From Antedon mediterranea (Eukaryota; Echinodermata; Crinoidea; Comatulida; Antedonidae), in contig NC_092676.1 of assembly GCF_964355755.1 (NCBI RefSeq), positions 13,438,288 through 13,502,287 of the forward strand: a stretch of 64,000 nt of DNA, in the 5' to 3' direction. The first letter of the stretch is position 1. Every line of letters starts with the position of its first letter. The position numbers and the translations under genes are program-made. Under the pieces are notes generated by a model. The model worked only from the letters and a program-made list of their open reading frames with translations, ran no database searches and was not told where the DNA came from. Shown here piece after piece: positions 33,782 to 45,296 of this stretch.

Positions 33782-36700
33782 ATATATTGTGCAAACATCA
33801 TCTTATAGAGCCATAGCAACTAGTTATGTAAAAAAACAAAAGGGTCGAAAAATGGAAAAATATTCCTCTTTTTAAAATTCAATAATTATGCTATAATATT
33901 GCCATTTATGCAAATATATTTTGCTAACATCAACTTATAGAGACATAGCAACTAGTTATGTCAAAAAAATAAAAGGGTCGAAAAATGGCAACATTTTTCA
34001 CTTTTTAAAATTAAATAATTATGCTATAATATTGCCATTTATACAAATATATTGTGCTAACATGATTTTATAGAGCCATAGTAACTAGTTATGTCAAAAA
34101 TTAAAGGGTTGAAATTTGGCCATTTTTCGAAAACTTTCTTGTGGGGGACAATAGGAATTTTTTCAAAAAAATTGCAAAAATGTCTACCATTTATGCAAAT
34201 ATATTGTGCTAACATCATCTTATAGAGCCATAGTAACTAGTTATGTCAAAAAATAAAAGGGTCAAAATTTGGCCATTTTCCAAAAATTGACAAAATTTCC
34301 ACTTTTTTAAAATTCGAAAATTATGCTATAATATTGCCATTTATGCACATATATTGTGTTAACATCATCTTATAGAGCCATAGTAACTAGTTATGTCAAA
34401 AAATAAAAGCTTCGCAATTTTGAAATTTTTTGGAATATTTTCCTGCGATGGACCAAAGGAATATTTTCGAAAAATAACCAATATTTCAACCGTTTAAAAT
34501 TCAATAATTAGGCTATAATATTGCCATTTATGCATATATATTGTGTTAATATCATCTTATAGAGCCATAGTAACTAGTTATGTCAAAAATTAAAAGCGCC
34601 GCAATGTTGACATTTTTTGGAAAATTTTCCTGCGGGGGACCACAGGATTTTTTTCGAAAAATTGCCAAAATTTCCAATTTTTAAAATTCGAAAATTATGC
34701 TATAATATTGCCATTTATGCACATATATTGTTCTAACATCATCTTATAGAGCCATAGTTATAGTTATATCAAAAAATAAAAGGGTCGAAATTTGGCCATT
34801 TTTCGAAAATTTTCCTGCGGGGGACGATAGAAATTTTTGGCAAAAATGGCCAAAATTTTAACTTTTTAAAATTCAATAATTATGCTATAATATTGCCATT
34901 TATGCACATATATTGTGCTAACATCATCTTATAGAGCCATAGTAACTAGTTATATCAAAAAATAAAAGCGTCCCAATTTTCCAATTTTTCGAAAATTTTC
35001 CTGCGGGGGCCCACAGGAATTTTTTTCGAAAAATGGCAAAAATTTCCACTTTTTAAAATTCGATAATTAGTCTATAATATTGCCATTTATGCACATATAT
35101 TGTGATAACATCATCTTTTAGAGCCATAGTTACTAGTTATATCAAAAAATAAAAGGGTCGAAATTTGGCCATTTTTCGAAAACTTTCCTGCGGGGGACCA
35201 TAGGAATTTTTTTTCAAAAATGGCCAAAATTACAACAACAAAAATTTCCACTTTTTAAAATTCAATAATTATGCTATAATATTGCAATTTATGCACATAT
35301 ATTGTGTTAACATCATCTTATGGAGCCATAAAAACTAGTTATGTCAAAAAAGAAAAGGTTTATAATTTGAACATTTTTCGAAAATTTCAATGCGGGAGAC
35401 CGAAGAAATTTTTCCATAAAATGTCAAAAATTTCCACTTTTTAAACTTCAATAATCATGCTCTAATATTGCCATTTATGCACATAATTATATTGTGTTAA
35501 CATCATCTTATAGAGCCATAGTATTCTAGTTGTGTAAAAAAATAAAAGGCACTCAATTTTGCCATTTTTCGAAAATTTAAATTGCGGGGCTCCGATGGAA
35601 TTTTTTGGAAAATTGTCCAAAATATAGACCCTTTTATTGTGTTAACATCATCTTATGGAGCCATAAAAACTAGTTATGTCAAAAAATAAAAGGGTCATAA
35701 TTTGAACATTTTTCGAAAATTTCACTGCAAGGGACCGAAGGAATTTTTTCAAAAAATGTCAAAAATTTCCACTTTTTAAACTTGAATAATCATGCTATGA
35801 TATTGCCATTTATGAACATATATTGCAGCAACAGTATCTTATAGAGCCATAATAACTAGTTATGTCAAAAATTAAAAGGGTCGAAATTTTGAAATTTTTC
35901 GAAAATTTCACTGCGGAAAATGTCAACAATTTTCACTTTTTAAACTTCAATAATTATGCTATAATATTGTCATTTATGCACATATATTGTTGTAACGTGT
36001 TAATATCATCTTATAGAGCCAGAGTAACTAGTTATGTTAAAAAATAAATGGGTCGACATTTTTTCTATTTTTCGAACATTTCACGGCAGGAGACCCAAGG
36101 AATTGTTCAAAAAATGTTAAAAATTTCCACTTTTTAAACTTCAATAATTATGTTATAATATTCCCATTTATGCACATATATTGTTGTAACATCATCTTAT
36201 AGTGCCATAGTAACTAGTTGTGTAAAAAAATAATAAGGTCAAAATTTTGCCATTTTTCGAAAATGTCACTGCGGGGGACCAAAGGATTTTTTTAGAAAAA
36301 TGGCAAAAATGTCCACTTTTTAAAATTCAATAATTATGCTATAAAATTTCAATTTATGCACATATATTTTGTTAACATGGAGCCATAAAAACTAGTTATG
36401 TCAAAAAATTAGAAGGGTCATAATTTGAACATTTTTCGATAATTTCACTGTGGGGGACCGAAGAAATTTTTCCATAAAATGTCAAAAATTTCCACTTTTT
36501 AAACTTCAATAATCATGCTATAATATTGCCATTTATGCACATATATTGTTGTAACATCATCTTATAGAGCCATAGTAACTAGTTGTGTAAAAAAATAAAA
36601 AGGTCTAAATTTTGCCATTTTTCGAAAATTTCACGACGGGGGAATAAATGAATTTTTTTCGATATATGGCAAAAATGTCCACTTTTTAAAATTCGAAAAC

Positions 36701-37858
36701 TATGCTATAATATTGTCATTTATGCTCATTTATTCTGATAACATAATCTTATAGAGCCATAATAACTAGTTATGTCAAAAAATAAAGGGGTCGAAATTTG
36801 GCAATTTTTCGAAATTTCACTGCGGGGGGACTGAAGGAATTTTTTCGAAAAATTTCCACAATTTCTACCTTTTAAAATTCGATAATTATGCTATAATATT
36901 GCCATTTATGCACATATATTGTGCTAACATCATCTTATAGAGCCGTAGTACCTAGTTATGTCAACAAATAAAAGGGTCGAAATTTGACCATTTTTTTGAA
37001 AATTTCACTGGAATTTAAAAAATAGCGCCAAAATTTCACAGGAATTTTTTCGAAAAATGTCAAAAATGTCCACTTTTTAAACTTCAATAATCATGCTATA
37101 ATATTGCCATTTATGCACATATATTGTTGTAACATCATCTTATAGAGCCATAGTAACTAGTTGTGTAAAAAAATAAAAAGGTCTAATTTTTGCCATTTTT
37201 CGAAAATTTCACGACGGGGGAATAAATGAATTTTTTTCGATATATGGCAAAAATGTCCACTTTTTAAAATTCGAAAACTATGCTATAATATTGTCATTTA
37301 TGCTCATTTATTCTGATAACATAATCTTATAGAGCCATAATAACTAGTTATGTCAAAAAATAAAGGGGTCGAAATTTGGCAATTTTTCGAAATTTCACTG
37401 CGGGGGGACTGAAGGAATTTTTTTGAAAAATGTCCAAAATTTCCTCTTTTTAAAATTTGATAATTATGCTATAATATTGCCATTTATGCACATATATTGT
37501 TGTAACATCATCTTATAGAGCCATAGTAACTAGTTGTGTAAAAAAATAAAAAGGTCTAAATTTTGCCATTTTTCGAAAATTTCACTGCGAGGGACCAAAG
37601 TATTTTTTTAGAAAAATGGCAAAAATGTCCACTTCTTTAAAATTCAATAATTATGCTATAATATTGCAATTTATGCACATATATTGTGTTAACATCATCT
37701 TATGGAGCCATAAAAACTAGTTATGTCAAAAAATAAAAGGGTCATAATTTGAACATTTTTCGAAAATTTCACTGCAGGGGACCGAAGACATTTTTCCATA
37801 AAATGTTAAAAATTCCCACTTTTTAAACTTCAATAATCATGCTATAATATTGCCATTT
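33782..37858 (-). repeat. 186-bp satellite, inverted block
   Basis: About 22 monomers in minus orientation, recognisable by ATCATCTTATAGAGCCATAG and AACTAGTTATGTCAAAAAAT. A stretch with ACGACGGGGGAATAAATG occurs at about 36630 and again at about 37210, which indicates local tandem duplication. One variant monomer (37003-37050) matches a plus-oriented monomer at 49860-49912. Confidence 0.94.
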
Positions 37859-38414
37859 ATTTTATGCGGCCTGATGAACACCCATCAGTAGGTCTTACAC
37901 TAACAGGCGATGACGGCGAAAATCTGAATAGGCCTAGCTAGGCCTAGGCATGCCTGGTTTTTCGCTGTTGATATCGTAAACACCTCCGAAACCAGTTAAA
38001 ATAAGCTTGACGTTATAATGCTGCTTTTCAATAGTGCAAAATAGTTAATTCGAGTGACTAAATAGGTTAAAACGGCGTCTGAATTCAGTCAAATTGACTA
38101 TGATGTGCACGCAGCTATTATGTCGCACATACTTCCTGGTATGACGTCATTGTGCCTTAGACCATAATACCGCGTTGCTACGGAGTGAGTTTTCAGCGCG
38201 TATCAAAAAAAATTTCATTGCAAACTTCAAACGCAATTTTCTCGTAAACTAATTGAATGATTTGTAAGTTTTTAAAATGTAATAACTTTTTAAATATGTA
38301 CTCAATTTTTATGAAATAAACAACACTACAAAGGTTATGATTCAAATAATCCAAATATATAAAAAAATACAAAATGAATATTTCCGACAAAAGTAGGGTT
38401 TTGCCAGATCGGGT
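37859..38414. other. Unique spacer at the second satellite inversion
   Basis: About 556 bp of non-satellite DNA (TTTATGCGGCCTGATGAACA to TTTGCCAGATCGGGTCACA), including GGCCTAGCTAGGCCTAGGC. The 186-bp satellite is minus-oriented on its left and plus-oriented on its right. No terminal repeats or convincing coding region are seen. Confidence 0.75.
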
Positions 38415-40541
38415 CACATATTATAGCATAGTTATCGAATTTTAAAAAGTGGAGATTTTTGCCATTTTTCGAAAAAAATTCCTTTGGTCCCCCGCAGTGA
38501 AATTTTCGAAAAATGGTCAAATTCTGACCCTTTTATTTTTTGACATAACTAATTTTTATGGCTCCATAAGATGATGTTAAAAAATAAAAGGGTCTAAATT
38601 TTGGACATTTTTCGAAAAAATTCCTTCGGTCCCCCCGCAGTGAAATTTTCGAAAAATTGCTAAATTTCGACCTTTTTATTTTTTGACATAACTAGTTATT
38701 ATGGCGCTAAAAGATGATGTTATCAAAATAAATGTGCATAAATGACAATATTATAGCATAATTATCGAATTTTAAAAAGGGGACAATTTTGTCATTTTTC
38801 GAAAAAATTCCTTCGGAGCCCCGCAATTAAATTTTCGAAAAATGGCAAAATTTAGTCCCTTTTATTTTTCTACACAACTAGTTACTATGGCTCTATAAGA
38901 TGATGTTGCCGCAATATATGTGCATAAATGGCAATATAATAGCATGATTATTAAAGTTTAAAAAGTGGACATTTTTGACATTTTTTGAAAAATTACTTCG
39001 GTCCCCTTTGAACAGTGTAATTTTTTTTTTAAATGGTCAAATTTCGATCCTTTTATTTTTTGACATAACTAGTTACTATGGCTCTATAAGTTGCTGTTAC
39101 CACAATATATGTGCATAAATGGCAATAGCATAATTATCGAATTTTTAAAAGTGGAAATTTTTGCCATTTTTCGAAAAAATTCCTTCGGTCCCCCGCAGTG
39201 CAATTTTCGAAAAATGGCCGAATTCCGACGCTTTTATTTTTTTACATAACTAATTTTTATGGCTTCATAAGATGATGTTAACACTATATAATGTGCATCA
39301 AAATTATCGAATTTTAAAAAGTGGACATTTTTGACATTTTTCGAAAAAATTCATTTGGTCCCCCACAGACAAATTTTTTAAAAATGGCAAAGTTTAGACC
39401 ATTTTATTTTTTGACATAACTAGTTACTATGGCTCTATAAGATGATGTTACCACAATTTATGTGCATAAATGGCAATATTATAGCATAATTATTGAAGTT
39501 TAAAATTTGGAAATATTTCACATTTTTGGAAAAAATTCCTTCGGTCCCCCGAAGTGAACTTTTCGAAAAATTGCCAAATTCTGACCCTTTTATTTTGACA
39601 TAACTAGTTTTTATAGCTCCATAAGATGATGTTAAAAAATAAAAAGGTCTAAATTTTGGACATTTTTCAAAAAAAAAATTCTTCAGTCCCCGCGCATTAA
39701 GATTTTCGAAAAATTGCCAAATTTCGACCTTTTTATTTTTTGACATAACTAGTTATTATGGCTCTACAAGATGATGTTATCAAAATGAATGTGCATAAAT
39801 GACAATATTATAGCATAATTATCGAATTTTAAAAAGTAGACAAATTTGCCATTCACAACTAGTTACTATAACTCTATAAGATGATGTTACCACAATATAT
39901 GTGCATAAATGGCAATATTATAGCATGATTATTGAAGTTTAAAAAGTGGAAATTTTTGACATTTTTAAAAAAAATGTCTTCGGTCCGCCGCAGTGAAATT
40001 TTTAAAAAATGGTCAAATTATGACCCTTTTATTTTTTGACATAACTAGTTTTTATGGCTCCATAAGATGATGTTAACAAAATAAATGTCCATAAATGACA
40101 ATATTATAGCATAATTATCGAATTTTAAAATGTGAACATTTTTGCCATTTTTCGAAAAAAATTCCTTTGGTCCCCCGCAGTGAAATTTTTGAAAAATGGT
40201 CAAATTATGACCCTTTTATTTTTTTACACAACTAGTTATTATGGCTCTACAAGATGATGTTACCAATATATGTGCATAAATGGCAATATTATAGCATAAT
40301 TTAAATTGAATTTTAAAAAGTGGAAATTTTTGCCATTTTTCGAAAAAATTCCTTTGGTCCCCCGCAGTGAAATTTTCGAAAAATTGCCAAATTCCGACGC
40401 TTTTATTTTTTGACATAACTAGTTATTATGGTGCTTTAAGATGATGTTATCAAAATAAATGTGCATAAATGACAATATTATAGCGTAATTATCGAATTTT
40501 AAAAAGGGGACAATTTTGTCATTTTTCGAAAAAATTCCTTC
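38415..40541 (+). repeat. 186-bp satellite, plus orientation
   Basis: About 11 plus-oriented monomers, some truncated, carrying the C(T/C)TCGGTCCCCCGCAG core between two TTTTCGAAAA palindromes. The last monomer is split by the LTR retrotransposon at AAATTCCTTC. Confidence 0.94.
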
Positions 40542-40674
40542 TGTGATGGGTTTGTCACACGGAAGTGAGCCCTCTACAGTAAAAGAGAGGAGATGAATAA
40601 AGATGGACGACAACTACAACGTGTTTTGTTATGTTCTTATTGTTGGTTTCAGCCTAACGAGCGAGCCTGTAACA
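40542..40674 (+). repeat. 5' LTR (133 bp)
   Basis: Starts TGTGATGGGTTTGTCACACG and ends GCGAGCCTGTAACA. It contains a polyadenylation signal AATAAA (40596-40601). It differs from the 3' LTR at three positions, so the insertion is fairly young but not new. The LTR is very short for this class. Confidence 0.95.
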
Positions 40675-40696
40675 AATTGGGGGGTCATCTTGGAAC
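40675..40696 (+). promoter_or_regulatory. Primer-binding site, tRNA-Pro-like
   Basis: Three bases after the 5' LTR comes TGGGGGGTCATCTTGG. Its TGGGGG start and TC/TC spacing resemble the tRNA-Pro primer site of gammaretroviruses, matching at about 12 of 16 positions. The primer identity is an inference. Confidence 0.5.
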
Positions 40697-40728
40697 AAAG
40701 TACGGAATTGTAGTTGTAGATCGAACTG

Positions 40729-41979
40729 ATGGTAATTTTAGTTACTTATTCTAAGCTGGTTTTAGGTTTAGAGGCGTTTTATAACGAACGAGGTTTGGCG
40801 GTCGTCGAGCCAGTACACTGTGTTGTTGTTTTAGGCTTGTGTAGGCTTGCATGTGATACTAGAAGTCGTTTTGGCTTTGATTTTAGGGGTCTAGTTATTG
40901 AGACCACGGCGCACGGTAGGTTTAATACTGTGTGGGCTTGGCAGGTATGTCATTACTGGGGCCTTAATTATCGTCATATTGGTTATTATTTTAACCTGTC
41001 TTTTTGTTTGTTTTTTCGAATAGAAACTATAACAGAAAGTGATTTTGACGAGGAATTTTTGGATAGCATGTCCATTGAGGTGGTAGCTCAGCTATCAGAG
41101 GAGCGTTTGCGACTCTTAGGTACTAGGGTTGGAGCATCTATAAATGATTCCATGAATAAATATGACTTGATAAATGTGATTGGAAGTCATGTTGGTTTAA
41201 TTACTCATGAATCCGTAAAAACTGCGGGGAATGAGGTCGAGTTGGCTAGAATCGAGTTGGAACGTGAAAAATTAATTTTTGAAAGAAGAAAAATAGAGAT
41301 TCTAGAGATGCAAACTCAAAGAGAAATGGAAAAAGAAAAACATGAATTTGAGTTAAGGAAATTAGAATTAGCTAACCAAATGGGTCACACACGGGTTTCT
41401 ACACCTAATGATTCAGAGATTACTCAGAATATTAAATGGGTTCACAAGTTTAATGAGGACGAGGTAGAGACATATTTTTTAGCTTTTGAGAAAATTGCTA
41501 ATAGATTAAAGTGGCCTGCTAGACACTGGACTGTGTTGTTACAAACTGCTCTTGTGGGTAAAGCCCAAGAGGTATTTTCTGCATTGGCTGATGATGAATG
41601 TGAAAGCTATGATGCGGTTAAAACTGCTGTTTTGTCAGCTTATGAGTTAGTTCCAGAGGCGTATCGTCAAAAATTTAGGAACTTAGGTAAACCTTATGAT
41701 CAAACTTTTACGGAATTTGCACGTAAGAAGCAGATATTTTTTGATAGATGGTGTAGTTCGGAAGGAGTAAAGGGTAAATTTGGAAAGCTTCGTGAGCTTA
41801 TGTCAGTTGAGGAGTTTAAATCTTGTTCCCCTACTGAAGTTCGTACACATCTAGAGGAGCAGAAAGTTGATACTTTAATGAAAGCGGCTTCTGTTGCCGA
41901 TAATTATGTGCTCACGCACAAGATGATGAATACCAAATCGGTTTCCAAATCTGTTGATGATTCTAAGGTCCAAAGTTAG
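40729..41979 (+). CDS. gag: Gag polyprotein of the LTR element
   Basis: 416 codons open from the first ATG. The first ~100 residues look unlike Gag, and the true start may be the Met at 41068 (MSIEVVAQLSEERLRLLGTR). A Glu/Lys-rich coiled coil follows (ELARIELEREKLIFERRKIE and on). From about residue 237 there is a SCAN-like capsid region (WVHKFNEDEVETYFLAFEKI, LVGKAQEVFSALA, AYELVPEAYRQKFR). The protein would form the virus-like particle. It ends at TAG 41977-41979, overlapping the next frame, so pol would need a frameshift. Confidence 0.85.
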   Translation: MVILVTYSKLVLGLEAFYNERGLAVVEPVHCVVVLGLCRLACDTRSRFGFDFRGLVIETTAHGRFNTVWAWQVCHYWGLNYRHIGYYFNLSFCLFFRIETITESDFDEEFLDSMSIEVVAQLSEERLRLLGTRVGASINDSMNKYDLINVIGSHVGLITHESVKTAGNEVELARIELEREKLIFERRKIEILEMQTQREMEKEKHEFELRKLELANQMGHTRVSTPNDSEITQNIKWVHKFNEDEVETYFLAFEKIANRLKWPARHWTVLLQTALVGKAQEVFSALADDECESYDAVKTAVLSAYELVPEAYRQKFRNLGKPYDQTFTEFARKKQIFFDRWCSSEGVKGKFGKLRELMSVEEFKSCSPTEVRTHLEEQKVDTLMKAASVADNYVLTHKMMNTKSVSKSVDDSKVQS

Positions 41980-43018
41980 AAAACTAAAGTTAATAGTAGT
42001 AGTAAATAGTAGTAGAACTTGTTTTTACTGCAAGAAAAAGGGTCATATAAAGGCAGATTGCTGGTTGTTTCAAAGCAAAGCTAAATGGGATAATAAGAAA
42101 CCCCAATCACTTCCAAACACGTTGGTTAATACAGTCCCGTTGAAATTGACAGAGAGTCATGACGTTGATGAAAGTGAGAAGTTGATCCAATCTTCAGGTC
42201 CGGAAAAAGTGCGAAAGCTATTTAAGCCTTTCCTCTCTAATGGTTCTGTAGCATTGATCAACGATGTGAATCTGAGTAAAGTTCGTGTCTTAAGAGGCAC
42301 AGGGGCGTCACAATCCCTGATAATAGAATCGGCATTGTCATTTTCAAACGAGTCTTCTGCTGGAGCAAGTGTGCTCATTCAAGGTGTTGAAGGAGGTTAT
42401 AAGGAAGTCTCACTTCATGTAATTCGGATTGAAACAGATATTGTTAGCGGAGATTTTATTGTCGGTGTCGTTCCGAGTCTTCCAGTATGGGGTGTCACAC
42501 TCCTTTTGGGGAATGATTTGGCTGGAGACAGAGTGACAGTAGAACCGGTTGTGTGCAAGAGTCCTGTTGAAGACGAAAGCACGGTGTGTTTAGAGAAAGA
42601 ATTATCACATGTGTTTCCATCATGTGCGGTGACGCGATCTATGGCAAATAAAACCATAGATGAGGATGAGAGTATTGACTTATGTGATAGTTTTTACGGA
42701 GACATTACGGATATCGTTTCCCAAGAGGCTGTCTGCTCAGGTCCTGAGTCACACACTGCCCAGGCTGAACAACAGCACCCAAAAGTGTGTGATTTCGGTC
42801 CGACAGTTCTCAATCGGTCTAGGTTAGTGGAAGAGCAGAGTAATGATCCTGATTTGGTGTCATTTGGTCAGAAAGCTCTTTCTGTAGAGGAAATGTCTAT
42901 TGTTCCTGTTTCTTATTATATAAAGGATGGCATACTTATGCGTAAGTGGAGGCCACCAGACATTCCAAGTAGTGATGTTTGGAATGAGATTCACCAGATA
43001 GTTATTCCTAGTGGATAA
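41954..43018 (+). CDS. Nucleocapsid knuckle and aspartic protease (defective)
   Basis: Frame +2, overlapping the end of gag by 26 bp. A CCHC knuckle CFYCKKKGHIKADC starts at 42020. The retropepsin region follows (VALINDVNLSKVRVLRGTGA, then SQSLI). The catalytic triplet expected as Asp-Thr/Ser-Gly reads Gly-Thr-Gly (GGC at 42296-42298), so the protease is probably dead. The frame continues through a linker to TAA at 43016-43018, inside the start of the integrase domain. Confidence 0.8.
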   Translation: MMILRSKVRKLKLIVVVNSSRTCFYCKKKGHIKADCWLFQSKAKWDNKKPQSLPNTLVNTVPLKLTESHDVDESEKLIQSSGPEKVRKLFKPFLSNGSVALINDVNLSKVRVLRGTGASQSLIIESALSFSNESSAGASVLIQGVEGGYKEVSLHVIRIETDIVSGDFIVGVVPSLPVWGVTLLLGNDLAGDRVTVEPVVCKSPVEDESTVCLEKELSHVFPSCAVTRSMANKTIDEDESIDLCDSFYGDITDIVSQEAVCSGPESHTAQAEQQHPKVCDFGPTVLNRSRLVEEQSNDPDLVSFGQKALSVEEMSIVPVSYYIKDGILMRKWRPPDIPSSDVWNEIHQIVIPSG

Positions 43019-43768
43019 CGTCAGGATATTATTGGTATTGCGCATGATGATCCTCTTTCAGACAAAATTCTCAGGCATTTCTTTTGGCCAGGTCTTAGAA
43101 AAGATGTGTCTAACTATTGTAAATCCTGTCATGCGTGTCAGGTAGGGGGGAAGCCTAATCGAAAGGTTCCAGTAGCCCCACCTAAGCCTATTCCTGCAGT
43201 CGGTAAACCATTTTCAAGGGTTATTGTTGATTGTGTGGGACCATTACCACGTACTAAAAATGGAAATGAGTATCTATTAACAATAATGTGTGCATCAAGT
43301 AGGTTTCCAGAAGCGATTCCTCTTAGGCGTATTACAGCTAAGAATGTTGTTAAAGCATTGGTAAAATTCTTTACATGGGTAGGATTGACTAAAGCTGTTC
43401 AGTCCGATCAAGGATCAAACTTCATGTCAAATATATTTAAACAAGTCTTAGAGCAGTTATGTGTTACCCATATACGTTCAAGTGCTTACCATCCACAGTC
43501 TCAAGGGGCACTTGAGAGATTTCATCAAACACATAAGAATATGATTAAAACCTATTGTTTTCAATGTGAAAAGGAATGGGATGAGGGAGTTCCCTTATTG
43601 TTATTTGCTGTTCGTGAAACAGTGCAAGAGTCCTTAGGGTTTAGCCCATTTGAGTTGGTGTATGGTCATTCGGTCCGAGGCCCTCTTAAAATAGTCAAAG
43701 AAAGGCTGTTAGGGAATGCAGAAGAGTCTGTATCGATACTAGAGTATGTGTCTGAATTTCGTGATTGA
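43019..43768 (+). pseudogene. Integrase zinc finger and catalytic core
   Basis: Same frame as the protease, beyond the stop. The zinc-finger region has a first His (GIAHDDPLS) and a CxxC (YCKSCHACQ), but the segment holding the second His appears deleted before LRHFFWPG. The DDE core is complete: Asp in VIVDCVGPLP, Asp in QSDQGSNF, Glu in GALERFHQ. It is closed by TGA at 43766-43768. Its position upstream of RT is the key diagnostic of the Gmr1-like group. Confidence 0.85.
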
Positions 43769-44690
43769 TTAAATCATGCTCGTGAGATGGCTAGAAAGAA
43801 TCTTGTGAAGGCTCAGGGTAAAATGAAGAGATTGTTTGATAGGAAATCAGAAAAGAGAAGCTTTAGTTCAGGTGATGAAGTGTTAGTTATGTTGCCTCTT
43901 CCCAGTCAACCATTATCTGCAAGATTTGCTGGTCCTTACAAAGTATTAGAAAGAGTAGAAGAAGTTTACTATGTGTTAGATACTCCAGATAGGCGTAAGA
44001 AGAAGCGACTGTGTCATATAAACATGTTGAAACCATACACAGCGAGAAATAATAGTAATACCTGTACGTCAACACCAGTTTCGTGTGTTGTTGAAGAGAA
44101 TTCTGAAGAGTTTGGGGATCCTGATACATGTGTTAAGTTCAGTAATTCAGATGTCCTTGCAAACATTGAAGAGAAAGTTGGTCATTTATCTCGTGATCGT
44201 AAGGTTGAAATTGTTAGTTTGATATTTGGAAATCTGCAGTTGTTTTCGGATGTTCCAGGTCGAACGAACTTAGTGGAGCATGACGTTAAGACAGCTGATT
44301 GTTCACCAATAAAACAAAATCTATATAGAGCAAATCCGTTCAAGATGAAGATATTACAAAATGAGATTGATTACATGATTAAGAATGATATAATCGAGCC
44401 TAGTTGCAGTGCTTGGAGTTCTCCATGTATATTAGTTCCTAAGCCAGATAAATCTTATCGTTTTTGTACTGATTATCGGAAGGTTAATGCTAAATCTACT
44501 ACAGATTCATATCCCATACCGAGGATAGACGACTGTATTGATCGTGTGGGTAGGGCTAAGTTTGTCAGTAAATTTGATTCTAAAGGGTTACTGGCAAATT
44601 TCTTTAACAGAGCGTGCGAAAGAAGTGTCATCTTTTGTAACTCCTATGGGTCTTTATGTCATGCCTTTCGGTTTAAAAAACGCACCATGC
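43769..44690 (+). pseudogene. Integrase GPY/F module and truncated reverse transcriptase
   Basis: Continues in frame after TGA 43766-43768. The integrase C terminus carries a GPY/F module (RFAGPYKVLERVEEVYYVLD, CHINMLKPY). A spacer leads into RT: NDIIEPSCSAWSSPCILVPK, YRFCTDYRKVNAK, and motif A with its Asp in SKFDSKG. A one-base frameshift lies near 44593; motif B-like sequence is readable in another frame up to about 44690. The palm segment with the YxDD motif, the thumb and the connection are absent. Confidence 0.85.
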
Positions 44691-44691
44691 C

Positions 44692-45033
44692 AGTGATGTT
44701 GGTTCTGGTGCGCAAACAGACGAGAATGGTGTTGACAAGCCTGTGTGTTTCTACTCGAGAAAATTCAACCAGCATGAGAAGCGTTATTCTACTGTTGAGA
44801 AGGAGACATTAGCTTTGATGTCAGCGTTAAAGCACTTTGAAGTGTATCTTGGATCTACTCCGTTTCCAATTGTAGTTTGGACTGACCACAACCCATTAAC
44901 GTTCTTGGCAAGAATGAAGGACAAGAATCAACGCCTGTTGAGATGGAGCTTAGCAGTTCAAGAAATGAATCTGGAAATTCATCATATCAGAGGAAAAGAC
45001 AATGTTGTAGCTCACGCTTTGTCAAGAGTTTAG
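44692..45033 (+). pseudogene. RNase H domain of the LTR element
   Basis: Starts directly after the RT deletion, in a third frame, at SDVGSGA (first catalytic Asp). Then come FYSRKFNQHEKRYSTVEKET (Glu), VWTDHNPLTF (Asp) and HALSRV at the end, so the RNase H acidic residues are present. It cannot be translated with the upstream RT. The stop is followed by about 260 bp of non-coding DNA to the 3' LTR. Confidence 0.85.
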
Positions 45034-45296
45034 ATAAAACATGCATGAAATGATTTTAAAAGTTGTGTTGATTTTGAAAGTGTTTATTTAATTATAATAT
45101 GTTAGTTGTGATAGAGTGATGCATTAATGGCATACACGGATTTAAAGTAATTAGAACTTGTGAAATTTTAAAGAAGCAGTTGAAGTAAATTCGTATCAAC
45201 GACCTGTTAAAATAACTACTGTAAAAGAAAAGATTTAAGATGTTATGGTAAACAGTTATAAGTTTAATCATATCAAACTTTCTTTAAGTGGGGGTG
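45034..45296. other. LTR element 3' untranslated region and polypurine tract
   Basis: Non-coding. It ends with AAGTGGGGGTG immediately before the 3' LTR, which is a plausible polypurine tract for plus-strand priming. Confidence 0.65.

Noticed and set aside
43887-44129. Minus-strand 80-codon open frame
   Set aside because: It is antisense to the integrase C terminus of the LTR element and has no features of its own.
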